Source: Acetobacter tropicalis (GTDB taxonomy: Bacteria > Pseudomonadota > Alphaproteobacteria > Acetobacterales > Acetobacteraceae). From it: a DNA stretch of 64,000 nucleotides. Under the pieces are notes generated by a model that saw only the letters and a program-made list of their open reading frames with translations, did not search any database and was not told the origin of the DNA. The stretch spans positions 61,383 through 125,382 of the forward strand of contig NZ_LHZQ01000220.1 of the NCBI RefSeq assembly GCF_001580915.1, given 5' to 3'. A program made the translations under genes and the position numbers. Shown piece after piece: positions 28,001 through 37,612 of the stretch (position 1 is its first letter; each line of letters starts with the position of its first letter).

Positions 28001-29420
28001 CATCCGCACTGACATGCGTATCACCCGTCGCTTTGGCAGGAAGATCAAACGCGGCTTTCATGCCCATCTGCCCCTGCAGGGGCGTATTGCCCATCTGCCC
28101 GAAAGGACGCAGATCAGGGAGCGCCAGTTCCAGCGTGCCGCGCTGTGGCGCGGCTGTCATCACATTGCCGGTCAGATGCAACAGCGGGTGCGACACATCC
28201 AGCACCAACGGCCTGCCATCCGCCTGCGGAGAAATTGTCGCATCCAGTTGCACCGGGGCACTGGCCAGCAAGGTGGGAGCAGAACCCGGAAGCCTTACAC
28301 CATCCGCCGTCATGACCAGATGCATCTGGTCCGCCGCGCCGGGGTGACCGCTCTGCCCGGTAAAGGCAGCCTTCAACGTGCCGACTCCCGCGCCAGATGC
28401 CACAAGCCGGTCTATCTGAAGGGAGCCGGTCCCATCCGGCTGGCTCATCTTGCCTTTTAGCTGTGTCACCAGATGAATGGCGTCCCACCCCAGATCAGGA
28501 CGCAAGGCCAGCTTGGGCGCATCCAGTTGCGCCCTAAGGCTGCCCAGTTTTTCACCCAGCAGATCAAGCACGCCATCCGCCTTGGCTGTAATCGGCCCTG
28601 CTCCGGCAGAAAATGCCAGAACCGCAGCGTTTGTTGGCCCCTTGATATCCAGAGAGAGCGCAAGCGGGGTCAGTTGCGGCATTTGCAGTTTGGTGGCTGC
28701 AAAGCCATCTTTTCCTTCCTTGGCGTCCAGATGCAGGCCCAGCTTGCCGCCGCCCGTAGTGGTGGCCAGATCAATCTGCCCTTCTGCATCAAGCCGCTTC
28801 ACACTCAGCGCAATGTCCGATCTGGGCAAGGATGGCAGCGTCAGCCCATTCAGCACCGGATCAATGGACGATAACCGACCGTGTCCTCCCAGCGAGAAAC
28901 TGGCTGCGGTTCCCGCCAGTGGGGCACCCACGTTGATCCGCCGCACGGCAAGATCCTGAATATCGATCCCCAACCCCAGACTGGATTTACTGGTGGATGG
29001 CTTGGCAGGGGCTGCCTGTGTGTCAGACACCGGCAGACGCGGGATATCCAGTTGATCCGCCTTGATCGCGTAAATGCGGGCCGTACGCCCAACCAGACTT
29101 AAAGGAGACCAGTTAAGGTCAATATTCTTCAGCGACAGCCACACGCCCTGCTTATCGCGCAGCGCAATGGAATCCAGATGGAAATTATCAGGAAACCGGC
29201 CTGAAAGCCCGGAAAGCGCCACCATTCCCCCTGTGAGGGAAGTTGTCTGCTGCATCAGCAGTCGTCTGCCCGGCCCGGTATTGGCGCCAACCAGAATAAC
29301 CCCAACCGCCAGACCTGCCACGCCAGCCAGAACGCCAACTGTCAGCCCGGCAATGCGCCCTGCACGCCGCAAAGCACTGCGGCGCGGCGGCGCGGGCATA
29401 TCCCCATCCTGCCCCGCCAT
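25026..29420 (-). CDS. tamB: Translocation and assembly module subunit TamB
   Basis: A very large periplasmic protein (1464 residues) anchored by one N-terminal membrane segment (IAGLTVGVLAGVAGLAVGVILV). The long middle is repetitive beta-taco sequence with many VDAQADLAGT- and LALDLKG-like strands; a low-complexity segment rich in K, P, A and E lies near residues 510-590. The C-terminal DUF490 region contains LDPTLDFEADR, VGGYASAPKI and LPQDQVLAMLLFGTD and ends in WQYRY. The ATG overlaps the tamA stop by one base. With TamA it helps outer-membrane protein or lipid transport. Confidence 0.92.
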   Translation of the reverse strand: MAGQDGDMPAPPRRSALRRAGRIAGLTVGVLAGVAGLAVGVILVGANTGPGRRLLMQQTTSLTGGMVALSGLSGRFPDNFHLDSIALRDKQGVWLSLKNIDLNWSPLSLVGRTARIYAIKADQLDIPRLPVSDTQAAPAKPSTSKSSLGLGIDIQDLAVRRINVGAPLAGTAASFSLGGHGRLSSIDPVLNGLTLPSLPRSDIALSVKRLDAEGQIDLATTTGGGKLGLHLDAKEGKDGFAATKLQMPQLTPLALSLDIKGPTNAAVLAFSAGAGPITAKADGVLDLLGEKLGSLRAQLDAPKLALRPDLGWDAIHLVTQLKGKMSQPDGTGSLQIDRLVASGAGVGTLKAAFTGQSGHPGAADQMHLVMTADGVRLPGSAPTLLASAPVQLDATISPQADGRPLVLDVSHPLLHLTGNVMTAAPQRGTLELALPDLRPFGQMGNTPLQGQMGMKAAFDLPAKATGDTHVSADGTLAITGGQPQAVGLIGPKGTFSLVTTLRPLEPGMVQPEGSSEKTAAPKKDNGPELAVPQNGVKPAATDHGAGKGAVETPHKPETDKATAKAEKAESSGGQQVDITKLAVDGQALHLAAHGRVNTGHDMDVASTLALPDLSKALPSLRGGLTLALNAKGLMQDFAATLHMEGDPGTATMPRGPVVLDAALTHLPSAPTGTLTANGSVDKAPLLLDAAFAQDEKGARQLDLKKLSWNSLQGAGDLSLPQGEVVPLGNLTLKIGRLADFRNLIGQQIAGALAASVQTTQVGEKPQVALKLDGNVSTAQAKIGSLALAGTVRDPAAHPDADLTLKLGGLSAAGVTGQARVTAKGPDNAMALTAQIGPASWSGSPLSLDTAALLNLPAKQVKVQKLAATAKEESLKLLAPALVSFGDTMGVDRLRATLSTRGAEPATLDVAGRIKPTLSVTADIQHVTPALARPFAPDVHAQGDLSLQAKVAGSMDRPTGQVHLTGRGLRMDGSSAAASIPALSVDAQADLAGTAAKVNVKAAAGPKLALTVAGTAPLSKTGPINLRSDGHLDLAIANGVLGAQARQAKGDVQLAMQVAGTMASPNVTGTVDLHNADFQDFAQGVHLAEINGRVVGSHENVVIQNLTAKAGEGTLGVTGSVGVMAPGMPIDMHITAKNARPISSDLLTAVMNADIAIRGQVSTRMDVVGGISLPRVEINIPNSLPSSVARLDVVRPGDKPPEPKEATANTKAAVIGLDLTVTSPGKFFVRGHGLDAEMAGKLKVNGTAQAPQVTGGFDLKRGNFDLAGISLNFTKGRVAFNGSGVSHKLDPTLDFEADRVVNGETAMLKVGGYASAPKISFVSNPPLPQDQVLAMLLFGTDAHSLSSTQMVELGTALATLTGMTSFDPMGTLRKTLHLDRLAIGGGSGVGNGGTTVEAGKYVMKGVYVGAKQATSGSGTQAQVQVDLTKHLKLNTTVGTGGNVTGFTTPENDPGSSVGLLWQYRY

Positions 29421-31366
29421 CAGAACGTTTCTCCCAGCCCGATATAAAGGTCCCACTTGTCCCCACGATGCGGACGGTTGAGCGGAACCGCCACATCCAC
29501 GCGCACCGGGCCAATAGGCGTGTAATACCGAACGCCACCGCCCGCGCCCACGCGCAGAGTACCTGTAAAGGGAGAACTGCTGCTGCCCACCTGCCCGGCA
29601 TCCACAAACCCGGCCATACCAAAACTCTTGAACAGCCGCTGCCGGTATTCAACCGTGCCTGCATCCAGCGAAGTACCGCCGATAGCGTAGCGAGTACGGC
29701 CATATTGCGGCCCCACGCCCTGCCAGCGATACCCGCGCACGGTGGCGCTGCCACCTGCATACATGCGCTGGTCTGGTGGAATATCGTAGGTTCCAGCCCC
29801 CTGAATACTGCCAATGGTCCCGCGAATGGCCAGAATACTGCGCCCCGGCTTGCTGATCCCCAGATGTTTGAGGTCAAAATAATATGAGGCAGACGCATTC
29901 ATGATCGTGAAGAAAGACGTGCCACTCCCCTTGCTCCCCAAGGAGATGGAAGGCGAAATATTCACGTTGGCACGCACGCCATGAGTGGCAGGTTCAATAG
30001 GGTTCCCAACTTCCGTATTATCAAAGGTCGCGCCCAGAGGCAGAGAACCGATGGTGTAATCACGCGTCACGCCAAACTGTTCAATCTGCTCCTGCTCTCC
30101 GGCCACCCCGAAATTGACATTCCAGTAGCGGTCAATCTGGCGCGTAATCCCGGCGCGCACCAGAAAAGCCGTCTGCCGGTAGGACCAGAACAACTGCCGC
30201 AAGGCCTCAACACGCACGCTCAGATTCTGCTTGCGGCTGTAAAAACCGGGTTTGAAGAAATCTGCATACACATCATACCCCAGCCCCTGCTGGGCCGACC
30301 CACCCAGACCGGTAACCAGTGCCGTCAGCTTCAGCCGTTCCGCGTTGCCCAGCAGATTGTAGTGGGTCCATGTCACGCCGCCACGCACCCCCAGATCTGT
30401 TGAATACCCGGCTTCCGCCCCAACAGAACGGCGCTTGGCTTCCTGAAATGTAAAATCAAGCGGCATGGTGCCATTGACTGGCTGCGTTGCCCCATCCTTG
30501 ACCGCCACGTTGGAAAACACACCCAGAGAGGTCAGATCCTGTCGGGCTGCATCAATTTTGGATGGCTGGTAAAGCTGGCCTTCTTTCAGCGTCAGTTGTC
30601 GCCGTACAAAAGGCTCCCGCACCCGTTTGAGGCCAGACACATCAATCCGGCCCACATTCAGCACCGGCCCGGGTGAGACAGGATACACAACATCCAGCGT
30701 GCGAGTTTGCGGGCGCAAATAAGCCTGCGGCTTGTCCACCTGCGCCAGCGCATGGCCATCTTCCCGCAGGGCATCCAACAGCGTGCCTCCGGCCCCCAGC
30801 ACCGTTTCCGCTTCGGCCGCATCCCCTGTTTTCAGGGTGAACGCGGCTTTCTGCTCAGGCGTCAGCTCCGCCGGACCATTGGTTTTTTCGTCAACCAGCT
30901 TGACCGAACCCAGATGGTAAAGAGGGCCTTTTTCTACCGAGATATCGGCAGTCACCTTCTCATTGGCGGGAACCGATTCAATCCAGTTAGAAAGTGCTGG
31001 AGACTGGCCATCCATCACCACTGCGTCTTTGTCCTTGGCGCGGTGAAGGGTGATTTTTACCGTTCCTTCGTAATACCCGTAGCTTTCCAGCGCGGATTTC
31101 AGGCGGTCATACTCATTGCGCACACGCCCGGCGAGAGCAAAAGGCCCCACGGCATGCGTGCCCTGAAGGCCCAGCAGATCAGAAGATGATTTTAGCGCCG
31201 CATCCAGATCAGCCTGCCCGGTGGGCTTCAGGTTGGTCACATAAGCCTGCGTTTCCGCTGCCCAGGACCAGCCGCCCGCCGCCACACCCCACAGGGAAAA
31301 ACCAACAACCACACGATTCGCCGTCAGCACGAGTCCGTTCAGGATGCCTCTACCGCTCATCCTCAC
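29420..31366 (-). CDS. tamA: Autotransporter assembly factor TamA (Omp85 family)
   Basis: A 648-residue outer-membrane protein with an N-terminal signal ending near GGWSWAAET, about three POTRA domains (including LESYGYYEGTVKI and ISVEKGPLYHLGSVKL) and a C-terminal 16-strand barrel with the Omp85 motif region VRGYRWQGVGPQYG. It ends LYIGLGETF with terminal phenylalanine. The first codon is GTG (31366) or ATG two codons later (31360). tamB follows with a one-base overlap, so they form an operon. Confidence 0.93.
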   Translation of the reverse strand: MRMSGRGILNGLVLTANRVVVGFSLWGVAAGGWSWAAETQAYVTNLKPTGQADLDAALKSSSDLLGLQGTHAVGPFALAGRVRNEYDRLKSALESYGYYEGTVKITLHRAKDKDAVVMDGQSPALSNWIESVPANEKVTADISVEKGPLYHLGSVKLVDEKTNGPAELTPEQKAAFTLKTGDAAEAETVLGAGGTLLDALREDGHALAQVDKPQAYLRPQTRTLDVVYPVSPGPVLNVGRIDVSGLKRVREPFVRRQLTLKEGQLYQPSKIDAARQDLTSLGVFSNVAVKDGATQPVNGTMPLDFTFQEAKRRSVGAEAGYSTDLGVRGGVTWTHYNLLGNAERLKLTALVTGLGGSAQQGLGYDVYADFFKPGFYSRKQNLSVRVEALRQLFWSYRQTAFLVRAGITRQIDRYWNVNFGVAGEQEQIEQFGVTRDYTIGSLPLGATFDNTEVGNPIEPATHGVRANVNISPSISLGSKGSGTSFFTIMNASASYYFDLKHLGISKPGRSILAIRGTIGSIQGAGTYDIPPDQRMYAGGSATVRGYRWQGVGPQYGRTRYAIGGTSLDAGTVEYRQRLFKSFGMAGFVDAGQVGSSSSPFTGTLRVGAGGGVRYYTPIGPVRVDVAVPLNRPHRGDKWDLYIGLGETF

Positions 31367-31612
31367 CCGTTTCTTTCCGCCTGCCGTTGCACCGTTGCCG
31401 CCACTTTCTCATCTGTGTTTTTTCAAGGTCTGCATTGCTCCATGCCGTATCACCATGACGAAAATACGGTCAGCCGCACAGCACAGTCCAACAGAATGGG
31501 TCTTTTCGCCTTTGTGCCATCTCTGACACGGATTGCGAAGCACGATTGTCCACCTCCATAAGTTCGCGTTATGAAAGCCGCATGGTTTTTCATTCCTGTT
31601 GCCTGAGCAAAA

Positions 31613-31631
31613 CCTGCCACGCTGTGGCAGG
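31613..31631 (+). promoter_or_regulatory. Hairpin covering the acyltransferase ribosome site
   Basis: CCTGCCAC-GCT-GTGGCAGG is a perfect eight-base-pair hairpin that ends nine bases before the ATG at 31641. Its 3' arm supplies most of the CAGGGG that would serve as Shine-Dalgarno, so the fold could hide it. There is no T-tract. The rest of 31367-31612 shows no gene. Confidence 0.45.
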
Positions 31632-31640
31632 GGCAAGAAC

Positions 31641-32720
31641 ATGACCCGCGCTCGCCCTGCGCCAAAGCGCTCTTCTGCTCCTTCCGGCCCTACCGATCCC
31701 GCCGCTCTTTCGCCCCTTCCTGTCTGGGCGGAACGGCTCTGCACGCTCTCTGCCAACATCCGTGGCAGCCTGCGTCTGGGCGGGATCGTGTTCTGGGTGC
31801 CGCTTTCAGTCGGGTTTGAAGCGTGCCTGCTTCTTGTTCCGGGCACGGCAAAAATCAGATGGACACGCGTCATCTGGGGCGTGTTGTGCAAACTGCTGGG
31901 TGTGCGTATCCGGGTGGTCGGCAAACGGGCGGGCACGGTTGGCGGCCTACGCGCCCGCAAAAGGGGTGAGCGACCCGTCATTTACATCTCCAACCATTCT
32001 TCATGGCTGGATGTGCCCATTCTAGGGACGATTCTGCCTTCCGTCTTCGTTGCCAAAGGCGACATTGAAAACTGGCCCATCATGGGGCTGGTCTCCAAAA
32101 TCGGGCGTACCATTTTTGTCAGCCGCCAGCGCAGCACAACAGGCCGCGAACGCGATGAGATGATTCGTCGCATGGTGGATGGTGACAATCTGGTGCTGTT
32201 CCCAGAGGGCACATCGTCTGATGGCTCACGCGTGCTGCCCTTCATGTCCGCCTTCTTTGCCATCGCCAAACTGCCCAAACTGCGTGATGGCATGGACAAG
32301 TCACTCCTGCCCATCACGTATGAACCGGGCATGACACCCATTATCCAGCCCGTGTCCGTGGTGTATGACAGGCTAGAGGGTTTGCCCGTCCAGCGCCTGC
32401 GTCGGCCTGTGTTTGCATGGTATGGAGACATGGACCTCGGCCCGCACCTCTGGCAGATGGTGCAATGGAAATCCCTTCAGGCCAGCGTGATCCTGCACGA
32501 ACCGCTAGACCCGGAACTGTTCCCCAGCCGCAAGGCTCTAGCTCAGGCCGCGTGGCATGCAGTGGCCAATGGCGCGGCAGAACTCCGCCAGAATGAAGAA
32601 GGCAGCACGCAACCCGGTCGCTGTGATCCTGCCGAGCTTCCGTGCAATAAAACAGGATTTCTCAAACGTCAGCTTGACAGAGTGGCCTCCAGTTTTGCTT
32701 CATACAGAAACAGGCACTGA
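31641..32720 (+). CDS. PlsC-type lysophospholipid acyltransferase
   Basis: About 359 residues. The acyltransferase block is clear: NHSSWLDVPIL (NHx4D, catalytic His-Asp) near residue 115, a membrane segment around FWVPLSVGFEACLLLVPG before it, GRTIFVSRQ (motif II) and LVLFPEGTSSDG (motif III). It would acylate lysophosphatidic acid or a related lysolipid at the inner membrane. It is the first gene after the divergent tamA, and miaB starts 196 bases downstream. Which lysolipid it uses cannot be told. Confidence 0.85.
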   Translation: MTRARPAPKRSSAPSGPTDPAALSPLPVWAERLCTLSANIRGSLRLGGIVFWVPLSVGFEACLLLVPGTAKIRWTRVIWGVLCKLLGVRIRVVGKRAGTVGGLRARKRGERPVIYISNHSSWLDVPILGTILPSVFVAKGDIENWPIMGLVSKIGRTIFVSRQRSTTGRERDEMIRRMVDGDNLVLFPEGTSSDGSRVLPFMSAFFAIAKLPKLRDGMDKSLLPITYEPGMTPIIQPVSVVYDRLEGLPVQRLRRPVFAWYGDMDLGPHLWQMVQWKSLQASVILHEPLDPELFPSRKALAQAAWHAVANGAAELRQNEEGSTQPGRCDPAELPCNKTGFLKRQLDRVASSFASYRNRH

Positions 32721-32916
32721 GCAGACGGAAAAAACGGCTGCTCCACATGCAGGAATACCCTGCGGAAGGAGGTCTCTCCTGTCGGTTTCAGAACACAGAA
32801 CTCTGGCACGGATATCCTTGATGTGAGAAAAGAGGCTTGACCTCGGACGCTGTCCGCCTGATTTCCTCCCCCTGCCGTATGGAATGGGCCTGCGGCACGC
32901 CGGAGCCCCTGTTGTC

Positions 32917-34305
32917 ATGACTGGATCGACCACCGCCCTGTCCCCCTCTCGCCGCGGCCTGCATGTCATCACATGGGGCTGCCAGATGAATGTGTATGAC
33001 AGCGCCCGCATGAGCGATGTGCTGCGCCCGCTGGGTTACCAATCCGTGGACGCGCCTGAAGCTGCGGACATGATTATCCTCAATACCTGCCACATCCGTG
33101 ACAAAGCTGCGGAAAAGGTATTTTCCGAGCTTGGCCGCCTGCGCAAAATCAAGGAAGCCCGCAAGGAAGAAGGCGCGCAGACCATCATTGCCGTGGCTGG
33201 CTGTGTGGCACAGGCCGAAGGGCAGGAAATTCTGACCCGTGCCCCTTACGTGGATATCGTGCTCGGCCCGCAGACCTACCACCGCCTGCCGGAAATGGTG
33301 GCCCGAGCCGCCCGTGCTGGCGGTGCGGTCATTGATACCGATTTCCCGGCAGAACAGAAGTTTGACTTCCTGCCAGATGCAGCCGCACCGCAGACACTGG
33401 GTAACTACACTGCTTTCCTCACCATTCAGGAAGGGTGTGACAAATTCTGTTCCTTCTGCGTGGTGCCTTACACCCGGGGTGCTGAAAGCAGCCGCTCCGT
33501 GGCCTCCGTTCTGGCGGAAGCCCGCCGCATGGCGGAAAGCGGCGTGAAGGAAATCAGCCTGCTGGGCCAGAACGTGAACGCCTATCATGGGGAAGGACCG
33601 GATGGGACTGTCTGGGGGCTGGCACAACTTGCAAACGCCCTTGCAACCATTCCGGGCCTCTCGCGTCTTCGGTACACAACATCGCACCCGCGTGACATGG
33701 ATGACGCCCTGATCAACGCCCATCGTGATCTGCCTGCGCTCATGCCGTTCCTGCACCTGCCAGTGCAGTCCGGCTCCGACCGCATCCTGCGGGCGATGAA
33801 CCGTGGCCACACGGCTGACGAGTATCGGGACATTGTCCGCAGGCTGCGTGACGCCCGGCCAGATCTGGCCCTTTCCTCAGATTTCATTGTCGGTCATCCG
33901 GGTGAAACGGATGAAGATTTTGAAGCCACCATGCAACTGGTGCGGGATGTCACGTTTGCGCAGGCCTATTCCTTCAAATACTCCCCGCGCCCCGGCACGC
34001 CGGCAGCCGGTGCGCCGCTACAGGTGCCAGAGGATGTGAAGGACGCCCGCCTGCAGGCACTTCAGGCCCTGCTTCGCCAACAGCAGGATGCCTTCAACGC
34101 TGCTTTGGTCGGGCAGACCATTCCCGTGCTCTTTACCGGGGAAGGCCGCAAGCCGGGCCAGATTGCAGGGCGTTCCCCCTGGCTTCAGCCCGTTCATGTT
34201 TCTGGCCCGCGTCATCTGATCGGTCAGGAACTGCCTGTCAGAATTACCGAGCGCCTGACCAATTCACTGGGGGGCACTTTGGTAGAGGAGACCGTGTACG
34301 CTTGA
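32917..34305 (+). CDS. miaB: tRNA-2-methylthio-N6-dimethylallyladenosine synthase MiaB
   Basis: A radical-SAM methylthiotransferase acting on A37 of tRNAs. 462 residues. The N-terminal UPF0004 domain has three cysteines for the auxiliary cluster (WGCQMN, LNTCHIR, AGCVAQ). The radical-SAM motif is [16 protein letters not shown] near residue 155. [15 protein letters not shown] and [13 protein letters not shown] follow, and the C-terminus has a TRAM domain. Start 32917 has GGAG 12 bases upstream; an ATG at 32884 is also open. phoH overlaps its stop. Confidence 0.95.
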   Translation: MTGSTTALSPSRRGLHVITWGCQMNVYDSARMSDVLRPLGYQSVDAPEAADMIILNTCHIRDKAAEKVFSELGRLRKIKEARKEEGAQTIIAVAGCVAQAEGQEILTRAPYVDIVLGPQTYHRLPEMVARAARAGGAVIDTDFPAEQKFDFLPDAAAPQTLGNYTAFLTIQEGCDKFCSFCVVPYTRGAESSRSVASVLAEARRMAESGVKEISLLGQNVNAYHGEGPDGTVWGLAQLANALATIPGLSRLRYTTSHPRDMDDALINAHRDLPALMPFLHLPVQSGSDRILRAMNRGHTADEYRDIVRRLRDARPDLALSSDFIVGHPGETDEDFEATMQLVRDVTFAQAYSFKYSPRPGTPAAGAPLQVPEDVKDARLQALQALLRQQQDAFNAALVGQTIPVLFTGEGRKPGQIAGRSPWLQPVHVSGPRHLIGQELPVRITERLTNSLGGTLVEETVYA

Positions 34306-35411
34306 ACACAACGCACCAGCCCCTTTCAGCCCCGCCCCCTGTTTCCGGCTCTGGTGAACCGGAAAAACCGCTAACGCTGTTGTTTGAAGACAACACGCTA
34401 CTGGCAAGACTGGTGGGAGATCATGACCGCCACCTGCGGCATCTGGAAGAAGGGCTGGATGTGCAGGTGGCACGGCGCGGCAACCGAATCTCCATAAAAG
34501 GCGCCGCACCCCACACAGCATTGGCCCGCACAACGCTCAGCACCCTGTATCAGAAACTCGCCTCCGGTGGTGCTGTAGACGTTAGCGCAATAGATGCGGT
34601 TATCCGCATGACCCGCCTGCATGAAACCATAAGGCAATCTCCTATGCGGCCATCCGATACAGAAACCATTGCCCCTGCATTCCTCCCCACTGAAGGGCTG
34701 CCAGCTCTTAAAATGCGGCATGGGGTGATCGAACCCCGCTCCGCCGGGCAGGCCACCTACATGAAGGCGCTTGCCAACAAGGAACTAGTGTTCGGCATCG
34801 GCCCGGCGGGAACCGGCAAAACCTATCTGGCCGTTGCGCAGGCTGTGGCCATGCTTCAGGCTGGCTCGGTCGATCGCATCATTCTCTCCCGCCCTGCGGT
34901 AGAGGCTGGTGAACGTCTTGGCTTTCTGCCCGGAGACATGAAAGACAAGATCGACCCGTATCTGCGCCCGCTTTATGACGCCCTGCACGATATGCTGCCG
35001 GGTGATCAGGTCATGCGCCGCATGGCGGCGGGTGACATCGAGGTCGCCCCCCTCGCCTTCATGCGCGGCCGCACGCTCTCCCACGCTTTTGTTATTCTGG
35101 ATGAAGCACAGAACACCACCATCGCGCAGATGAAGATGTTCCTCACCCGCCTTGGCCCAGGCTCCCGCATGGTTGTGACCGGAGATCTGACCCAGATTGA
35201 TCTACCCTCCGGCACCACTTCCGGGCTGAAAGACGCCATTGAAACACTGGCGCATGTGCGGGGTGTGACCATATCTCGCTTTGAAGCAGCAGATGTTGTG
35301 CGGCACAGACTGGTCGCCCGCATTGTTGAAGCGTATGATGCGAAAGCGACGGCTAACAGGGAGACCTCCCGCAATAAGGGCCGTCAGGAGAACAATGGAA
35401 CCGCCCAGTAG
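34302..35411 (+). CDS. PhoH-like ATPase
   Basis: A 369-residue PhoH family protein. The N-terminal part (residues ~25-100) resembles the KH-like domain of this group, and the ATPase half has Walker [18 protein letters not shown] near 167, [17 protein letters not shown] and Walker [12 protein letters not shown], then [12 protein letters not shown]. The start is TTG overlapping the miaB stop (TTGA), with GAGGAG upstream. It belongs to the conserved miaB-phoH-ybeY-corC operon, which is tied to ribosome and RNA quality control. Confidence 0.92.
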   Translation: MNTTHQPLSAPPPVSGSGEPEKPLTLLFEDNTLLARLVGDHDRHLRHLEEGLDVQVARRGNRISIKGAAPHTALARTTLSTLYQKLASGGAVDVSAIDAVIRMTRLHETIRQSPMRPSDTETIAPAFLPTEGLPALKMRHGVIEPRSAGQATYMKALANKELVFGIGPAGTGKTYLAVAQAVAMLQAGSVDRIILSRPAVEAGERLGFLPGDMKDKIDPYLRPLYDALHDMLPGDQVMRRMAAGDIEVAPLAFMRGRTLSHAFVILDEAQNTTIAQMKMFLTRLGPGSRMVVTGDLTQIDLPSGTTSGLKDAIETLAHVRGVTISRFEAADVVRHRLVARIVEAYDAKATANRETSRNKGRQENNGTAQ

Positions 35412-35934
35412 CAGCAGTCACGTCCAGCCTCAAGACGTGACTTATAGGGAAAACTCTGTTTTTGCAGAGTCTTTCCCCTCCTCCGCCTTTGAAGACGCGC
35501 CTGAAGTCCTTGTTGAGGACAGGCGCTGGCGGAGTTATATCGCCTCCCCCGAAAAACTGGTCTGGCGCGCCCTTGCCGCCTGCACGGATTACGGCAAGCA
35601 GCCTAGCAGTGTGGTTTTATCCACAGATCGGGTGGTCAAACGCCTGAATGGGGAGCATCGCGGCAAGCATCGCCCAACAAATGTGCTCACCTTTGAACCG
35701 CCACCCGGCATTCCGGGCGGGGATATCATCCTTGCGCTGGAAACCGTGGTGCGGGAAGCGCACAAGGCAGGCAAACCAGTCAGTCACCATCTGGCGCATT
35801 TGATCGTGCATGGCAGCCTGCATCTGGCAGGGTACGACCATCACCATGCGGGGGAAGCCCGCGAAATGGAAATGCTGGAATCCCGCCTGCTATCCCGGCT
35901 GGGTGTTCCCAATCCGTGGAAACCCCGATCATGA
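35395..35934 (+). CDS. ybeY: Endoribonuclease YbeY
   Basis: A zinc-dependent RNase for 16S rRNA 3' maturation and ribosome quality control. The signature HGSLHLAGYDHH (three zinc histidines) lies near the C-terminus, after RPTNVLTFEPP. The protein is 179 residues, with a longer N-terminal lead than the ~155 of most relatives. The ATG at 35395 has AGGAG five bases upstream and overlaps the phoH end by 17 bases; a frame open further upstream is a shadow of phoH. Confidence 0.93.
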   Translation: MEPPSSSSHVQPQDVTYRENSVFAESFPSSAFEDAPEVLVEDRRWRSYIASPEKLVWRALAACTDYGKQPSSVVLSTDRVVKRLNGEHRGKHRPTNVLTFEPPPGIPGGDIILALETVVREAHKAGKPVSHHLAHLIVHGSLHLAGYDHHHAGEAREMEMLESRLLSRLGVPNPWKPRS

Positions 35935-36863
35935 GCGAATACGAGTCCACGCAGGACCCCCAGCAGGGGCGCGGCGGCCTGTTTTCCTTCTTCAGCCGCA
36001 AGAAGAATGCCCCCGGCCTGCGCAGTTCCATCGCAGCCCTCGTGCAGCAGGCCGCAGATGAATCCGAAGAAGAAACGGCAGATGGCGAAAAACCAGAACT
36101 GGACCGCCAGGAACGCGCGCTGATTGCCAACATTCTGCGCCTGCGCAACATCTCCGCCGATGATGTGATGGTCCCGCGCCCTGATATTGTAGCCATGTCC
36201 GTTTCCATCAGTCTGGACGATGCGCTGGCCATGATGCGGCGTGAAAACCATTCCCGCATGCCCGTCTATCGGGACCAGTTGGATGACATTGTGGGCATGA
36301 TCCATGTGAAGGATCTGATTGCCTATGTAGGCACCAGTGAAGCCTTCAATCTGGAAGCCCTGCTACGCCAGCCCCTTATGGTCGCGCCGCAGATTCCTGT
36401 GCTGGACCTGATGTTGCAGATGCGCCAGCGGCAGACCCATATGGCGCTGGTGATTGATGAATATGGCGGCATTGATGGTCTGGTCACCATTGAAGACCTG
36501 ATTGAAACCATTGTGGGCGACATTTCGGACGAGCATGACGAACCCGCCGCCACCTTGATTGTGGAACGGCCCGATGGGTCATTCGATGTGGACGCCCGCT
36601 GCCCGGTGGAAGAGTTTGAACGCCAGATTGGCCCGATTCTCACGCCATCGGAAAAAGAAGCCGAGATCGAAACCATTGGTGGCCTCGTGTTCCGTATGGC
36701 GGGGCATGTGCCCACTCGCGGCGAAGTTCTGACGCACGAGAACGGCTATGTTTTCCGCGTTCTTGATGCGGACGCCCGCCATATCCGCCGTGTAAGGCTG
36801 CGCAAGCTGCCAAATGCGCCGGAAAAGCCCGCTGGCAACACCCAGAACACAGCGCAAGAATAA
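35931..36863 (+). CDS. CorC/HlyC-type CBS-domain protein
   Basis: A 310-residue cytoplasmic protein with two CBS domains (MVPRPDIVAMSVSISLDDAL through MIHVKDLIAYV, and PLMVAPQIPVLDLMLQM through IDEYGGIDGLVTIEDLIE) followed by a CorC_HlyC transporter-associated domain (EIETIGGLVFRMAGHVPTRG). No membrane segment. Start and ybeY stop overlap as ATGA. Related to magnesium/cobalt efflux CorC; the haemolysin name is historical. A terminator follows. Confidence 0.9.
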   Translation: MSEYESTQDPQQGRGGLFSFFSRKKNAPGLRSSIAALVQQAADESEEETADGEKPELDRQERALIANILRLRNISADDVMVPRPDIVAMSVSISLDDALAMMRRENHSRMPVYRDQLDDIVGMIHVKDLIAYVGTSEAFNLEALLRQPLMVAPQIPVLDLMLQMRQRQTHMALVIDEYGGIDGLVTIEDLIETIVGDISDEHDEPAATLIVERPDGSFDVDARCPVEEFERQIGPILTPSEKEAEIETIGGLVFRMAGHVPTRGEVLTHENGYVFRVLDADARHIRRVRLRKLPNAPEKPAGNTQNTAQE

Positions 36864-36871
36864 AGAACGGG

Positions 36872-36908
36872 TTGACGGCAGCATGGTTCTGCCGTCATGC
36901 CTATTTTT
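36872..36908 (+). terminator. Rho-independent terminator after corC-like gene
   Basis: GACGGCAG and CTGCCGTC form a perfect eight-base-pair stem with a seven-base loop, and a run of five T follows after seven bases. It closes the miaB-phoH-ybeY-corC unit. Confidence 0.7.
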
Positions 36909-36947
36909 CTGGATCAGTCCCAACTAGTTCACGGAGCCCGGATTTCC

Positions 36948-37571
36948 ATGGCCTTTTCTCGCCGCTCACTTCTTGTCACAGCAGGTACCGCACTCGTTGC
37001 AGGTGCAACTGGCGGTCTGGCGCGCGCTCAGGGCACAACCACGGACACCCGGATAACCCCCCGTGAACTGGGTGACCCCAAAGCCAAGATCGTGGTGGAG
37101 GAATGGTTCTCCCTCACCTGCATTCACTGCGCCCATTTCGCAGAAAACACCTTCCCGCTGGTGAAGAAGAACCTGATCGACACGGGCAAGATCCGCTACG
37201 TGTTCCATGATTTCCCCACGGATCAACTGGCTACGGTTGCCGCCATGGTGGCCCGCACCCTGCCGCCGGAACGGTACGAAGCCTTCGCCATTTCCCTCCT
37301 TTCCAGCCTTGACCGCTGGGCATATGTGCAGGATGGCAGCCCGCTTGAGGCCCTGAAGAAAATGGCGGCCTTTGCTGGCATGCCGGGCGAAACGTTTGAT
37401 AAAACGGTGGCAGACCAGCAGCTGATGCAGTTCATCCTGGCTCAGCAGACGGAAGCGCAGGACAAATATCATTTTGATTCCACCCCCACCTTCCGCTTCA
37501 ACAACAAAATTCAGGTTTCAAACGATATGGACTATGAAACCTTTGCCAAGAACGTGACGGACGCAAGCTGA
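36948..37571 (+). CDS. DsbA-family thiol-disulfide protein, exported
   Basis: About 207 residues with an export signal (AFSRRSLLVTAGTALVAGA, with a twin-arginine pair at SRRSLL, then cleavage near LARAQG). A DsbA/DsbG-like thioredoxin domain follows: VVEEWFSLTCIHCAHFAENTFP carries the CIHC redox motif, and STPTFRFNNK contains the cis-proline. It probably oxidises or isomerises periplasmic disulfides. The choice between Tat and Sec export is not settled by eye. Confidence 0.85.
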   Translation: MAFSRRSLLVTAGTALVAGATGGLARAQGTTTDTRITPRELGDPKAKIVVEEWFSLTCIHCAHFAENTFPLVKKNLIDTGKIRYVFHDFPTDQLATVAAMVARTLPPERYEAFAISLLSSLDRWAYVQDGSPLEALKKMAAFAGMPGETFDKTVADQQLMQFILAQQTEAQDKYHFDSTPTFRFNNKIQVSNDMDYETFAKNVTDAS

Positions 37572-37612
37572 GCATCCGCACGGCACACGTGTTCGTGCAG
37601 GCCCGTTCTTAA

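Noticed and set aside
32788..33810. Minus-strand open frame opposite miaB
   Set aside because: No domain or ribosome site; miaB is fully supported by its cysteine motifs.
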